NCBI RefSeq assembly: GCF_023065955.2
Contig: NW_026622808.1
Span: 49,984,475-50,048,474, forward strand
Reading direction: 5' to 3'
From: Ursus arctos
Taxonomy: Eukaryota; Chordata; Mammalia; Carnivora; Ursidae
DNA: 64,000 bases
Both the position numbers and the translations under genes were made by a program. Position 1 is the first letter of the stretch. Every line of letters begins with the position of its first letter. The notes beneath the pieces were generated by a model. The model worked only from the letters and a program-made list of their open reading frames with translations. It was not told the origin of the DNA and ran no database searches. This document shows positions 21,964 to 30,719 of the stretch, one piece after another.

Positions 21964-22153
21964 AGGGGCACCTGGCTGGCTCAGTTGGTGCCTTTGGCTC
22001 AAGTCATGATCTCGGGGGTCCTGGGATTGAGCCCCCTGTCTGGCTCTCTGCTCAGTGGGGAGTCTGCTTCTCCCTCTCCTTCTGCTCCTCTCCTCCCCCA
22101 ACTTGTGTTCTCTCTCTCTCTCAAATAAACAAATAAAATCTTTTTTTAAAAAA
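21964..22153 (+). mobile_element. Carnivore SINE (SINEC), plus strand
   Basis: Head GGGGCACCTGGCTGGCTCAG, body CTCAGTGGGGAGTCTGCTTC, CT run and AAATAAACAAATAAAATC tail. A perfect 15-bp target duplication (GATGCTTGGTTCTGC at 21949-21963 and 22154-22168) marks the ends. Confidence 0.97.
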
Positions 22154-22179
22154 GATGCTTGGTTCTGCCCTTGTAGTCA

Positions 22180-22680
22180 TGTTAGAGTAGGCAGTTCAGT
22201 TAGGTTCTAACAGGATACCTGGAGGCCAGCAACAAGGAAGTCATGGCCAGCTATGGGGAAAGTCAGAGGCCTGTCCTGGCAGCACTCCACAGGAAGGCAG
22301 GGCACACGAGACAGGCCAAGATGGCGGATGTCATGACCGGGAAACCCCTGACCAAATTAGGAAGAAAGAGCGGGAAACCCTGTTTCCAAGAAATACTGGC
22401 CCCAAGTAATGACTATTCCAACCCCTAGTTAACAACTGTCAATAAAAGATAGAAACCCATCACCCAGGGTGTGCAGCCCTCTCTCTCTCTTTCTTGAGCT
22501 CACCTGCTCTCATATCTGGAGAGTGCACATTGGCTTTGATAAACTTTCCCGCTTGTGTCGCTCATTCATTGTGCTGTGTCTGTGCTTGAATTCTTTCCCC
22601 TGACAAGACCAAGAGCCTTTGGGGACATCTTTGGGATGGGCTAAGGCGAGGCCCCAGGGCCCGGGGTCTCCCCAGTTCAC
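22180..22680 (+). mobile_element. Probable solitary ERV1-type (gammaretroviral) LTR
   Basis: About 500 bp beginning TGTTAGAGTAGGCAG, with AATAAAAGATAGAAAC as a poly(A)-signal region near 22440, a CT-rich R/U5-like stretch, and GCTTTGATAAACTTTCCCGC with TTGAATTCTTTCCCCTGACA, phrasing typical of ERV1 LTR U5. No internal retroviral region follows. The 3' boundary is uncertain (about 22640-22680), and no clean 4-bp duplication was found. A 61-aa frame inside (22243-22428) is not a gene. Confidence 0.65.
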
Positions 22681-22684
22681 CGGG

Positions 22685-22685
22685 C

Positions 22686-22723
<38 letters not shown>
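22685..22723. repeat. (CAA)13 microsatellite
   Basis: Thirteen pure CAA units, directly at the 3' side of the LTR. On the minus strand it gives a poly-cysteine frame and on the plus strand a poly-glutamine frame, both artefacts. Confidence 0.97.
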
Positions 22724-22724
22724 A

Positions 22725-23995
22725 GGAAAGCCTTATTCCTCTCCAAAACTCTACCCTCATTCACCACCACTTACCCCAAAAAGCAGCAAAAATTTCCTCC
22801 ACAACATTTTCCACTGAAAACCTCTCCCTGAAAGACCAGTTGCAGGAAAATAGATTCCTCTTCACCTGCTGGCTTGATGATATTTATGTTTCAGTAAAAC
22901 GAGGGTCTCCAGCAAGATCAATGAGTGGAGAGAACAGTGAATGACAGAGCCTAGCTCACACGTCGTCGAAGAAAAGGAAAATCAAACGGGGCTCAAACAA
23001 TAGGGTATCAGGACGCCCCGCAGCCTTGTGCTGTATTCCTCCTTTCAATGAGGGGTCCTCCCGTTAGCGATTACCCCAAGATGATGATCACTCCACGAAA
23101 CAAAGAGGAGAATGAAGCATGGCGCACTGTGGAGTCTCTCAAATTTATAGTGTGGCTAGCCACAAAGCATCGAGCTCCGCAATCTTGGAAAAAGAAATAA
23201 AGAAAGAAAGAGAGGCGGTGGCAGGGGGGGGGGGGTTGTGGAGGGAGAAGTAAAGAAAGGGAAAGAAGAAAAAGAAAAAAAATGTAAAAGCAAGAGTATA
23301 TCCTCACCTAACATTCTTCCAGATAAGAACTTAATCGAAAGAAAGGAAATGATATCTATTAGGAATTAAAGAAACATAATATAAAAGCAACATATCTATT
23401 GATTTCTCTTCTGCAAAAAAGAAAGAAAACAGAGCGAAAATTAGAAAAGCAAAGCCCTTCAACTAGCACTTGAGTCCTTGTTAACCTGCGACAGTGTTGG
23501 TGAAAGGCGTGGTCAACAGGGAAAGCGTCAGCAGGCTGTTTCACAAAGTTACCTCTTACATCACGAGAGACATCACATCCAAACAACTCAAGCCAGGGCC
23601 GCAAGAAGAGATGAAGATCAAGTTCAGATACAGCAAAAGCGACTCATGCTATTGTAGCCATGTCTCCAGGCCTGAAAGTTTGGAAGACCTATATCACATC
23701 CCAGAGACCACCGAATATTTAGCACCGTCCTTCAGGAAATGTTGTCATGCTCAAGCAAGAGGACAGCAGAGATTATGAGAGGATCCTTGCACCTAAGCCT
23801 CTTCCTCCCCCTCTCCTGCCCTAACCCCGACACGTCCCAGATGTTCTGCCAAGAACAAGTTTAGTATCAGCTTATCATAGGCTCTAGACTCACCCCTGCA
23901 ATTACATCCTGCCTTGGCAGGAAACTGAACCTGGCAATCAAGACTCCTCTCGTCTCTGATTTCTGCATCTCGCTTGTTTGGGGAGGCAACAGAGC
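22725..23995. other. Repeat-poor block, no gene recognised
   Basis: It contains a purine-rich low-complexity patch (about 23187-23285, with a run of 11 G at 23226-23236) but no recognisable transposon. A 94-aa plus frame (23494-23778) and minus frames of 81-82 aa match no family. Several CpGs persist (CACGTCGTCGAAG near 22960), slightly unusual for the window. Confidence 0.4.
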
Positions 23996-23999
23996 ATGT

Positions 24000-24165
24000 G
24001 GAATGACTGCAGACAGAAGCGAGGGTTTGCAAACCCTGCATCTGAATCCTGGTTTGGGCAGCCGGCAGTTTGTCATTGGTGAAACGGTGCCAACAATCCC
24101 TTTTACAGGGTATGGCGCATCTAACAGTTCCTGGCTCTCAATAGGTGTTAGTTCCCTTTGTATAC
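24000..24165 (+). repeat. MIR
   Basis: GAATGACTGCAGACAGAAGC, CTGCATCTGAATCCTGGTTT, CAGTTTGTCATTGGTGAAAC and GGCTCTCAATAGGTGTTAGT follow MIR order from head to tail, with deletions. Confidence 0.7.
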
Positions 24166-24169
24166 AGTT

Positions 24170-24865
24170 TTTGAGAGTTTTCCAGCAGTAGATGGGTTTA
24201 TACTGCCCAAAGGACAAATGCAAATGACCAGATGCCCACAGCACAGCAGCGGTTCAGAGCCCAGGATTAGAATCAAATTAGACTCCTGTTTCTGGGAATC
24301 CTTTGGTCAAATTCCTCTTTACGACCCGAAAACACCTTAATACCCAGGATTTACATAATGACTGTCCATCAGCCCCTAGACACAAAGGGGAAATCTGAAA
24401 ACTTAATGTCACACTGGGTTCTAGGCATCCCGACCATTTCTACGCATTAAAACACAGGGAGGGAACAGCTAATGTTTGTTAAAATTCTCAAGGGAAAATT
24501 TGGGCGATTGTTTCTGTTGGAACACGGTGAGGGACCTGCCCATTTACCTGACATATAGTTATGATTGGACCTCCCTGTCGCTGATGACCTCTGTCCCAGG
24601 GGAGTTCACAAAAGGGTCAACGCATCTCCTTCCTTGAAAGAGTCACCTGTGTCATTGAGCTCGTTCCATCCTCTGGCCGAGAGAGCTTAGATGGAGGAGA
24701 ACGAAGTGCCCCACTGTGGAGGGCTGTGAGCTCTGGGGACCCTCCACACACTGCTAGGTATAACTCGACCGCAGCAGTCATAAAACCTCTTCTCTCACAG
24801 CTGGTTACATGTCTTCAGGCTTCGAAGAATCCAAATACGACCTGAAGAATCAGGCCATCTCGTAT
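24170..24865. other. Repeat-poor block
   Basis: No gene or recognised element. It ends at a short perfect inverted repeat: CCAAATACGA (24831-24840) and TCGTATTTGG (24860-24869) around a 19-base loop. The hairpin is isolated and has no terminator or RNA-gene context. Confidence 0.45.
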
Positions 24866-24869
24866 TTGG

Positions 24870-25060
24870 GCAAGATTCTGAAAGACTGGGTTCAAACTCT
24901 AGCTCGATAACATCCTAGCCGAGTGGCTCGAGGGACTTACTTGATCGTCCTGTGCTTTGGTTTCTTTGTGTATAAAGTGGGGCTAACAGCAGTATCCACC
25001 TACTAATACAGGATCATAGAATACTGAGCATATTGCATAAATGAGCAGACACCACACACA
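24870..25060 (+). repeat. MIR
   Basis: GACTGGGTTCAAACTCTAGC (B-box region), GCCGAGTGGCTCGAGGGACT, TTTGGTTTCTTTGTGTATAA and AGTGGGGCTAACAGCAGTAT match MIR landmarks in order. Confidence 0.8.
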
Positions 25061-25064
25061 CAGC

Positions 25065-25900
25065 GCCCACCCTACAGCGATGGCACTTTACGATGACCTG
25101 TGGCTACAATGTACCGGTTAGCACCCTCCCAAAGGAGGACCAGCCAATGGAAAACACACCGAAATTACCTAATGTCCCAACAGTAATTTGGCCTCGAGGA
25201 AATCTGCCCAGCATGCGCTAAGATCGAACCCCACTGATCAAATTGATTAAAATAACACGGAAGACATGATCAATAAAGCCATTTAACAACATATGGGAGG
25301 AACTTCTATCACTTTCTCTAGCACACTTCCAACTAGACATCAACATCTTTTCTAAAAGAAATATTATATTTCTTGTTACATGAAGAGTTACTCTCTGTTC
25401 TATTATTTTCTTCCTATTAATTACACACACACAAAAAGGGAGAAATACGTTGGAGAGAAAAAACAAGGCTTAAAGACGGAGCGTCAGTTAAATGCTATTT
25501 GGCAGAAATGAAAAGCAGTACAAGATTGTGAGGGAGCGAGACCACTGCTTCCAAACCAGGGTGAATAAAGCAGTCTGCTTTAAGGCTTGAATCAGGAATC
25601 CAAGGTTATGCATGTAGGAAATCCCTGTCCTTAGAGGTTTGATGCCTCAAGTTTCATTTTGCCGTGAGCAGGAGCACACGTGCGATTATTAACTCCAAAC
25701 CTCTTTATTTCCTCAGGGAAATGGATGTTTGGAAAAAACCTTAATTTTTCTTATCTCTGAAAAAATAATCTATCTTTTGTTTCTTCTATCTTGAACAACT
25801 TCAGACAACATATTTTTTTAGGATTTGGATCTATAGGTCTCTAGAACTCTAAATTCTCCAAATATCTCTGGATCAAGCCAGATCATCGAAGAGTCATATA
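25065..25900. other. Repeat-poor block
   Basis: Single-copy-looking DNA with no recognised repeat and no frame over 82 aa. Candidate for conservation testing together with 22725-24865 and 27170-28265. Confidence 0.4.
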
Positions 25901-25902
25901 TC

Positions 25903-25943
25903 ATTATATTATTATTATTAATTATTATTATTATTATTATTAT
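25903..25943. repeat. (ATT)n microsatellite
   Basis: About 13 ATT units with one interruption (ATTAATT). Confidence 0.95.
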
Positions 25944-25989
25944 GCCCTTGGTTTTTATCAAAGGCTGATACAAGAAGCACCATGGGACA

Positions 25990-26420
25990 AAGACAGACGT
26001 AGAGGAGCACCCACTGTAGCACTGTTCCTAGCAGGAAAAATTAGAAATACTATATTCTACATGTCCATCCATCAGTTAACTGGTTAGATGGATTAGGGCA
26101 CAACCACACAATAGAATATTATGTGGATCTTAAAACAAATGACACAGTGTTATATGTATTGATACAGAGTGACTTCTAATATACATTGAATTTAAAAAGC
26201 AAGATGCAGAAAAATGGACATAGTGTACTCAAAATCGAAACATACACACACACACATGCACATACATACATACAAACATGAATGCACGTGCATAGACTAT
26301 CTCAGATCTTGACATCAATGGTTCTCTCAAGAGAATCTCAGAGGTAAAGGTTAAAGGGAGACATGCTTTCTGACTAAATACCTTCGTGTACCCTGAACCT
26401 ATTAAAAAATTAAACCCACA
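25990..26420 (+). mobile_element. Old L1 3' end
   Basis: AGCACTGTTCCTAGCAGGAA, TACATGTCCATCCATCAGTT, CAATAGAATATTATGTGGAT, AAAAAGCAAGATGCAGAAAA and a CA/CATA microsatellite (26247-26275) follow the 3' region of an L1M-type element. Confidence 0.85.
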
Positions 26421-26424
26421 AAAA

Positions 26425-26690
26425 CGGCCATTAAGAAGTTCATTCTAACTGTGTGTATCAGAACAACCAGCCGTTTAAAATGTTAATTGGTGTCCCACAA
26501 AAAAAGTATTTATGTCCTACCCATGTTAGAGCTTCACAAGGTACTGAGAAGGTCTGCAATCAAGAATCTTGTGTAATTTAATTTAACCCAACATTTCCCA
26601 AATTTCTTGGTCATAGAACCTTCCTACTTTTTTTGAAGGGCATTGCCTTTGAACTCCACATCGTGGAGAATACAACATTGCAGCATTTAT
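26425..26690. repeat. Unassigned, probably old DNA transposon remnant
   Basis: CCCAACATTTCCCAAATTTC and TTGGTCATAGAACCTTCC recall a mammalian hAT-type non-autonomous element. Extent and family are not certain. Confidence 0.4.
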
Positions 26691-26696
26691 TTTACT

Positions 26697-26886
26697 TTAT
26701 TTTAAAGATTTTATTTATATATTTGTCAGAGAGAGAGAGAGCACAAACAGGGGGAGCCGCAGGCAGAGAGAGAAGCAGGCTCCCCGCTGAGCAAGGACCG
26801 CGATGTGGGGACTCGATCCCAGGACCCTGGGATCATGACCGGAGCTGAAGGCAGACGCTTAACCGACTGAGCCACCCAGGCATCCC
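26697..26886 (-). mobile_element. Carnivore SINE (SINEC), minus strand
   Basis: TTAAAGATTTTATTTATATA tail, GCAGGCTCCCCGCTGAGCAA, GGGACTCGATCCCAGGACCC and a head ending GAGCCACCCAGGCATCCC. An imperfect duplication flanks it (AGCATTTATTTTACT 26682-26696, AGCATTTACTTTAAA 26887-26901). Confidence 0.96.
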
Positions 26887-27054
26887 AGCATTTACTTTAA
26901 AAGGCTTTGGCCACTTTCTCTAACTGATAGGAAAGAATTCAGCAAGCAGGTTACCTTCATGAATGCTTAGGAATAAATGCATTTCCTACACTGAAATCGT
27001 AGGAAGTCTGTATTCAATTAGAATCTTTTTACATTTTGGCAGCCAAGAGGCACA

Positions 27055-27165
27055 GAGCAGATGTGCCTCAACCTTCTCATTTCTACAATGGGCATAACAG
27101 CACCTACTTTGTAGGGAGTCGTGAGGTTGACATTGGATAGCCTGTATAAGAATGCCTCTCATAAG
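27055..27165 (+). repeat. MIR fragment
   Basis: TGCCTCAACCTTCTCATTTC, TACAATGGGCATAACAGCAC and CTACTTTGTAGGGAGTCGTG match the MIR core. Confidence 0.78.
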
Positions 27166-27169
27166 CGAC

Positions 27170-28265
27170 ACACAGGAGATGTCCGACACTTACTGGCCCC
27201 TGCTGGACTTTCTTCACTTCCAGGCCAGCAGTTTCACAAATGCGTGGAGCTCTTCCCAAGAGGCCATGGAGTGAAGATAAAGGCAAATGCATCAGCACCA
27301 CCGACAACACCATCGGAGCCCCGAGAAGCGCCTTCGATGGGTCTTTGTACAAAGAACGAAGTATTTTAATCACCTTTGTTGCCTGTGACCTGAGAGGTCA
27401 GTGGAGGAAGAGACTCCGGGGGTGAAGGTGAGGGCGTAATAAGCCCTTCTATTCGCCATGATTCAAGGCCTGTGTTCCTGGCTTTGGAAAGAGGAAACAG
27501 GGCTGTAAACGAGGTGGCTCTCTTATCTGCGGCTAGTGGGTTGCCGCAGAGACCGTTCTATTTGTAAACATTATCCAGGATTCACGCCGAGGTAGGTTTA
27601 TCCACCAGCTGCCTTCCCCGCAGGAACCTCTCATATAATAAAGGAAAAGTGTGAGTAGATATTACCCAGGTGGCCGCTGCAAGAGTTTAACAGCTATGCT
27701 GGATTAAAAACCACAGCATGGAGAAAACAAATTTTCACGTTATCTTCAAATTCTTAAAGGAAGGGAGAAGTCAGTTTATCTACATAACATATTTTAAATA
27801 AATAAGATGATGCTATTAATGATTCTCTGCTCCCTATGTGCTGTAAAACCTTGGCTCGCAACCCTTTCAAGAGGTTCGTAATCAGAAACATGTACTGAAA
27901 AGGGCAGAGTGAGACAATTTCAAGAGATCATCTGCCACTGACAAGTCTCTGCTGATTTTCATTAATGCCAGACTGACCGTAGGGAGTTTCTGGTTGAAAT
28001 TGATAACGATCGATACAAGTAAATACACTTAGTTTCCTTTAGGACTATCATTGCCCATCAGCGTCTCAGGCACTCAAAAAAGGAGAGAAGCCACAAGGGA
28101 TAGTTCTGTAGAAAATTAGGAGGTGTAACTATCTCCAGGTGTTGCAGGAACGCAAAAAGAAAGTTTTGTAGTTCCTAAGATGAAGAGTGGTGACCTTCCA
28201 ATGACAAAAGAAGTAATTAAGGTGCTCAAATGATAGGCTGCATCTGAAGTGTCTGATGATGAAAA
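27170..28265. other. 1.1-kb repeat-poor block
   Basis: No recognised transposon. Two overlapping 82-89 aa frames (27121-27369 plus, 27104-27373 minus) start in MIR sequence and are not credible. Composition is balanced with scattered CpGs (GATAACGATCGATACAAG near 28000). Conserved non-coding DNA is possible but untested. Confidence 0.45.
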
Positions 28266-28269
28266 GTTT

Positions 28270-28782
28270 AGAAATTAAGTGCATCATCTCTGACCCAACA
28301 CTTTCATGGTTAGATGTGTAGTCAAAGGAAATAATTCAGATGTGTACACAGAGTAGTTCATAAGATCATCCACCATGAAAACAGCCCAAATATCCACCAC
28401 TGACGAGTGGAAGAGTAAAATGTGTCCATACTAGGGGATCTTCATCAATCAAAAGAAATGATGTCCTAGCAATGCCACAACATGGGCGAACCTCAAAGTC
28501 ATTATGTGAAGTGATTCAAGCCAGTCTCGAAACACGACATATTGTATGGTCCCATTTATATGGAATGTCCAGAATTTAAATAAATCTAGAGAGTCCAGAA
28601 GTAGATTAATGGTCACCTGCATCTAGGAGGGGTGGAAGTGGGGATGGCTTTGATGGGTACAGGTTTATTTTGGAAGTAACAAAAATATTAGATTCTGGTG
28701 ATGGTTACGCAACTCTGAAAACAACACTAAAAACCGTTAAATGGCACACTTCGAACGGGTGAATTTTATGGTATGTAAATTA
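28270..28782 (+). mobile_element. L1 3' end, split by a MER2-like element
   Basis: GAGTAGTTCATAAGATCATC, GCCCAAATATCCACCACTGA, CGACATATTGTATGGTCCCA and GAATTTTATGGTATGTAAAT are L1 3'-UTR segments. The last bases (TTCCAATAAAGCTGTTAAAA) lie at 29561-29580 on the other side of the insertion. Confidence 0.92.
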
Positions 28783-29026
28783 CAGTTGATCCTTGGAAAA
28801 CACAGGCCTCAGGGGTGCCAACCCTTTGTCAGTTGAAAATCCAAGTACAACTTCTGACTCCCCCAAAACCTAACTCCTAAAAGCCTACTTTTGACCAGAA
28901 GGAAATCTTACCAATAACATAAACGGTCAATTGACATATATTTTGTAAGTTATATGTATTATACACTTATTCTTACAATAAAGTAAGCTAGAGAAAAGAA
29001 AATGTTATTAAGAAAATCCTAAGGAG

Positions 29027-29240
29027 GGGCGCCTGGGTGGCACAGCGGTTAAGCACCTGCCTTCGGCTCAGGGCGTGATCCCGGCGTTATGGGATCGAGC
29101 CCCACATCAGGCTCCTCTGCTATGAGCCTGCTTCTTCCTCTCTCGCTCCCCCTGCTTGTGTTCCCTCTCTCGCTGGCTGTCTCTATCTCTGTCAAATAAA
29201 TAAATAAAATCTTTAAAAAAAAAATTAAAAAAAAAAAAAA
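29027..29240 (+). mobile_element. Carnivore SINE, youngest-looking copy (SINE 1 of same-site pair)
   Basis: Complete: GGGCGCCTGGGTGGCACAGC, GGCTCAGGGCGTGATCCCGG, CGTTATGGGATCGAGCCCCA, GCTATGAGCCTGCTTCTTCC, CTCGCTGGCTGTCTCTATCT and a long A tail. The 16-bp target duplication AGAAAATCCTAAGGAG (29011-29026, 29241-29256) is perfect. I associate this subtype with bears and seals. Confidence 0.98.
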
Positions 29241-29256
29241 AGAAAATCCTAAGGAG

Positions 29257-29450
29257 GGGCGCCTGGGTGGCTCAGTCTGTTAAGCATCTGCCTTGGCTCA
29301 GGTCATGATCCCAGGGTCCTGGGATGGAGCCGGGTGGGCTCCCTGCTCAGTGGGGAGTCTGCTTTTCTCTCTCCCTCTGCTCTTCCCCCCGTTCATGCTC
29401 TCAAGTGCACTCTCTCTCTCAAATAAATAAATAAAATCTTAAAAAAAAAG
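29257..29450 (+). mobile_element. Carnivore SINE (SINE 2 of same-site pair)
   Basis: GGGCGCCTGGGTGGCTCAGT head, CTCAGTGGGGAGTCTGCTTT body and AAATAAATAAATAAAATCTT tail. Its own duplication is 14/16 identical (AGAAAATCCTAAGGAG upstream, AGAAAATCATAAGGAA 29451-29466), so it appears older than SINE 1. Confidence 0.98.
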
Positions 29451-29587
29451 AGAAAATCATAAGGAAAAGAAAAATATTTATAATACTGTAGCATAAAAAA
29501 ATCCACGCATGAACAGACCTGCACAGTTCAAACCTGTATTGTTCAACAGTTAACTGTATATTCCAATAAAGCTGTTAAAAAATATTC

Positions 29588-29835
29588 ATCACACTGTTGT
29601 TTAAAATTGAAAAAAACATAAATAACCAACAATAGGGTTGGGTGAATAAATTATTATGAGCCTGTAAGATGTTATATATCATAGCCACTAAAAAACAGGT
29701 CCACAATGGAATGTACAGTGATTGTAATTAGGCAATATATGTATGTGTGTATATGAAATCTCTAGGAAAAGGTCTGAAAATATGCCAACATATTTTTTAC
29801 AGTGATCTTATATGATTCTGTAGGATTATGGATTT
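29588..29835 (+). repeat. Older L1 3' fragment
   Basis: ACACTGTTGTTTAAAATTGA, TAACCAACAATAGGGTTGGG, TGAATAAATTATTATGAGCC and AAGGTCTGAAAATATGCCAA follow an old L1 3' region, distinct from the neighbouring L1 whose tail ends at about 29583. Confidence 0.75.
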
Positions 29836-29845
29836 TTTTTTCTCT

Positions 29846-29945
29846 TTGGGTTATACACAACTAATGAATCATCGAGCCTTACATCGAAAACCGGGGATGT
29901 ACTGTATGGTGACTAACATAATATAATAAAAAATCATTATTAAAT
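29846..29945 (+). mobile_element. Carnivore L1 3' end, about 100 bp
   Basis: GGTTATACACAACTAATGAA, TGTACTGTATGGTGACTAAC and ATAATATAATAAAAAATC match the ends at 57127-57215 (plus) and 44449-44550 (minus). A heavily 5'-truncated insertion. Confidence 0.9.
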
Positions 29946-29984
29946 ACAATGACCATTATTCTTGCAGCCATAACCACATGCAAT

Positions 29985-30205
29985 ATTTTACTGAGTACTG
30001 ATGATGTGCCAGGGCCTGGGCTAAGTGTTTGACTGGATGCAGTGCATTTAATCCTTTAGCAGCCCTATAAAACAGGCACTATTAACTGCTGTTATTTTAC
30101 AGAGGAGGCCAGTGAGTCTGCGGGGAGGTGAATTTACTCAAGGTAGCACAGTCTGCCAGGTAGCAAATACTAAGTCTCAACTGCTGGACTCCAAAGTGGA
30201 GAGAG
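29985..30205 (-). repeat. MIR, nearly full length
   Basis: GATGATGTGCCAGGGCCTGG, CATTTAATCCTTTAGCAGCC, ATTTTACAGAGGAGGCCAGT and ACTCAAGGTAGCACAGTCTG are the antisense MIR landmarks. Confidence 0.92.
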
Positions 30206-30282
30206 TATATACCTCCAAGAAAGTGTGTGTGTGCTAGACAGGGTACAGAACCACACGTTAAACTTCCGTTGATTATATATAT

Positions 30283-30475
30283 ATATATTTTAAGATTTAT
30301 TTATTTATCTTAGAGCGAGCGGGAGGAGGGGCGGGGTGGGGGGGGGGGAGAAAATCCCAAGCCAACTCCCCCGCTGGGCACAGGGGAGGGCGGGCTCAAT
30401 CCCATGACCCTGAGATCATGACCTGAGTCAAGTGAAGACTCAGATGCTCAATGTTCTGAGCCACCCAGGCACCCC
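30283..30475 (-). mobile_element. Carnivore SINE, diverged, minus strand
   Basis: TTTTAAGATTTATTTATTTA tail, a G-rich linker (run of 11 G near 30338-30348), CCCTGAGATCATGACCTGAG and GAGCCACCCAGGCACCCC. A TA repeat (30273-30292) adjoins the tail. Confidence 0.93.
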
Positions 30476-30554
30476 CAAACAACTGTTTACATATTTTTAT
30501 CTCACTCGTAAAAACTTGCGTTTGAGACCTTTTATGCTGCAACATAACCCCCAT

Positions 30555-30640
30555 TCTGCTTACTTCCCATCCAGCACAATTCTAAGGGCTTTGTAGATAT
30601 TCATGCAGTGCTCACAGCAACCCAACGAAGAAACTGAGCT
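30555..30640 (-). repeat. MIR fragment
   Basis: GCACAATTCTAAGGGCTTTG, CAGTGCTCACAGCAACCCAA and CGAAGAAACTGAGCTACAGA match antisense MIR. Confidence 0.7.
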
Positions 30641-30719
30641 ACAGAGCCCTGCTCTTACCTCCCATGCCACACTGTGCACGATATAGTAGCATGGTAATCC
30701 GCATCCACTACATGCAATT

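Larger units (their letters stand above)
28783..29556. mobile_element. MER2-like Tigger element with two SINEs inside
   Basis: It opens CAGTTGATCCTTGG and closes GTTCAACAGTTAACTG, inverted ends of a Tc1/mariner-Tigger non-autonomous element, flanked by TA (28781-28782 and 29557-29558), the expected target duplication. Internal landmarks are shared with 15059-15345. Without the SINEs it is about 330 bp. Confidence 0.9.

Noticed and set aside
22243..22428. 61-aa frame inside the ERV1-type LTR
   Set aside because: LTRs are non-coding and the frame shows no retroviral domain.
22685..22723. Poly-glutamine or poly-cysteine coding stretch
   Set aside because: Pure CAA microsatellite adjoining an LTR; the frames around it have no protein resemblance.
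29027..29450. Repeated units with a constant 16-bp spacer, reminiscent of a CRISPR-like array
   Set aside because: They are two carnivore SINEs with target-site duplications in a mammalian genome.
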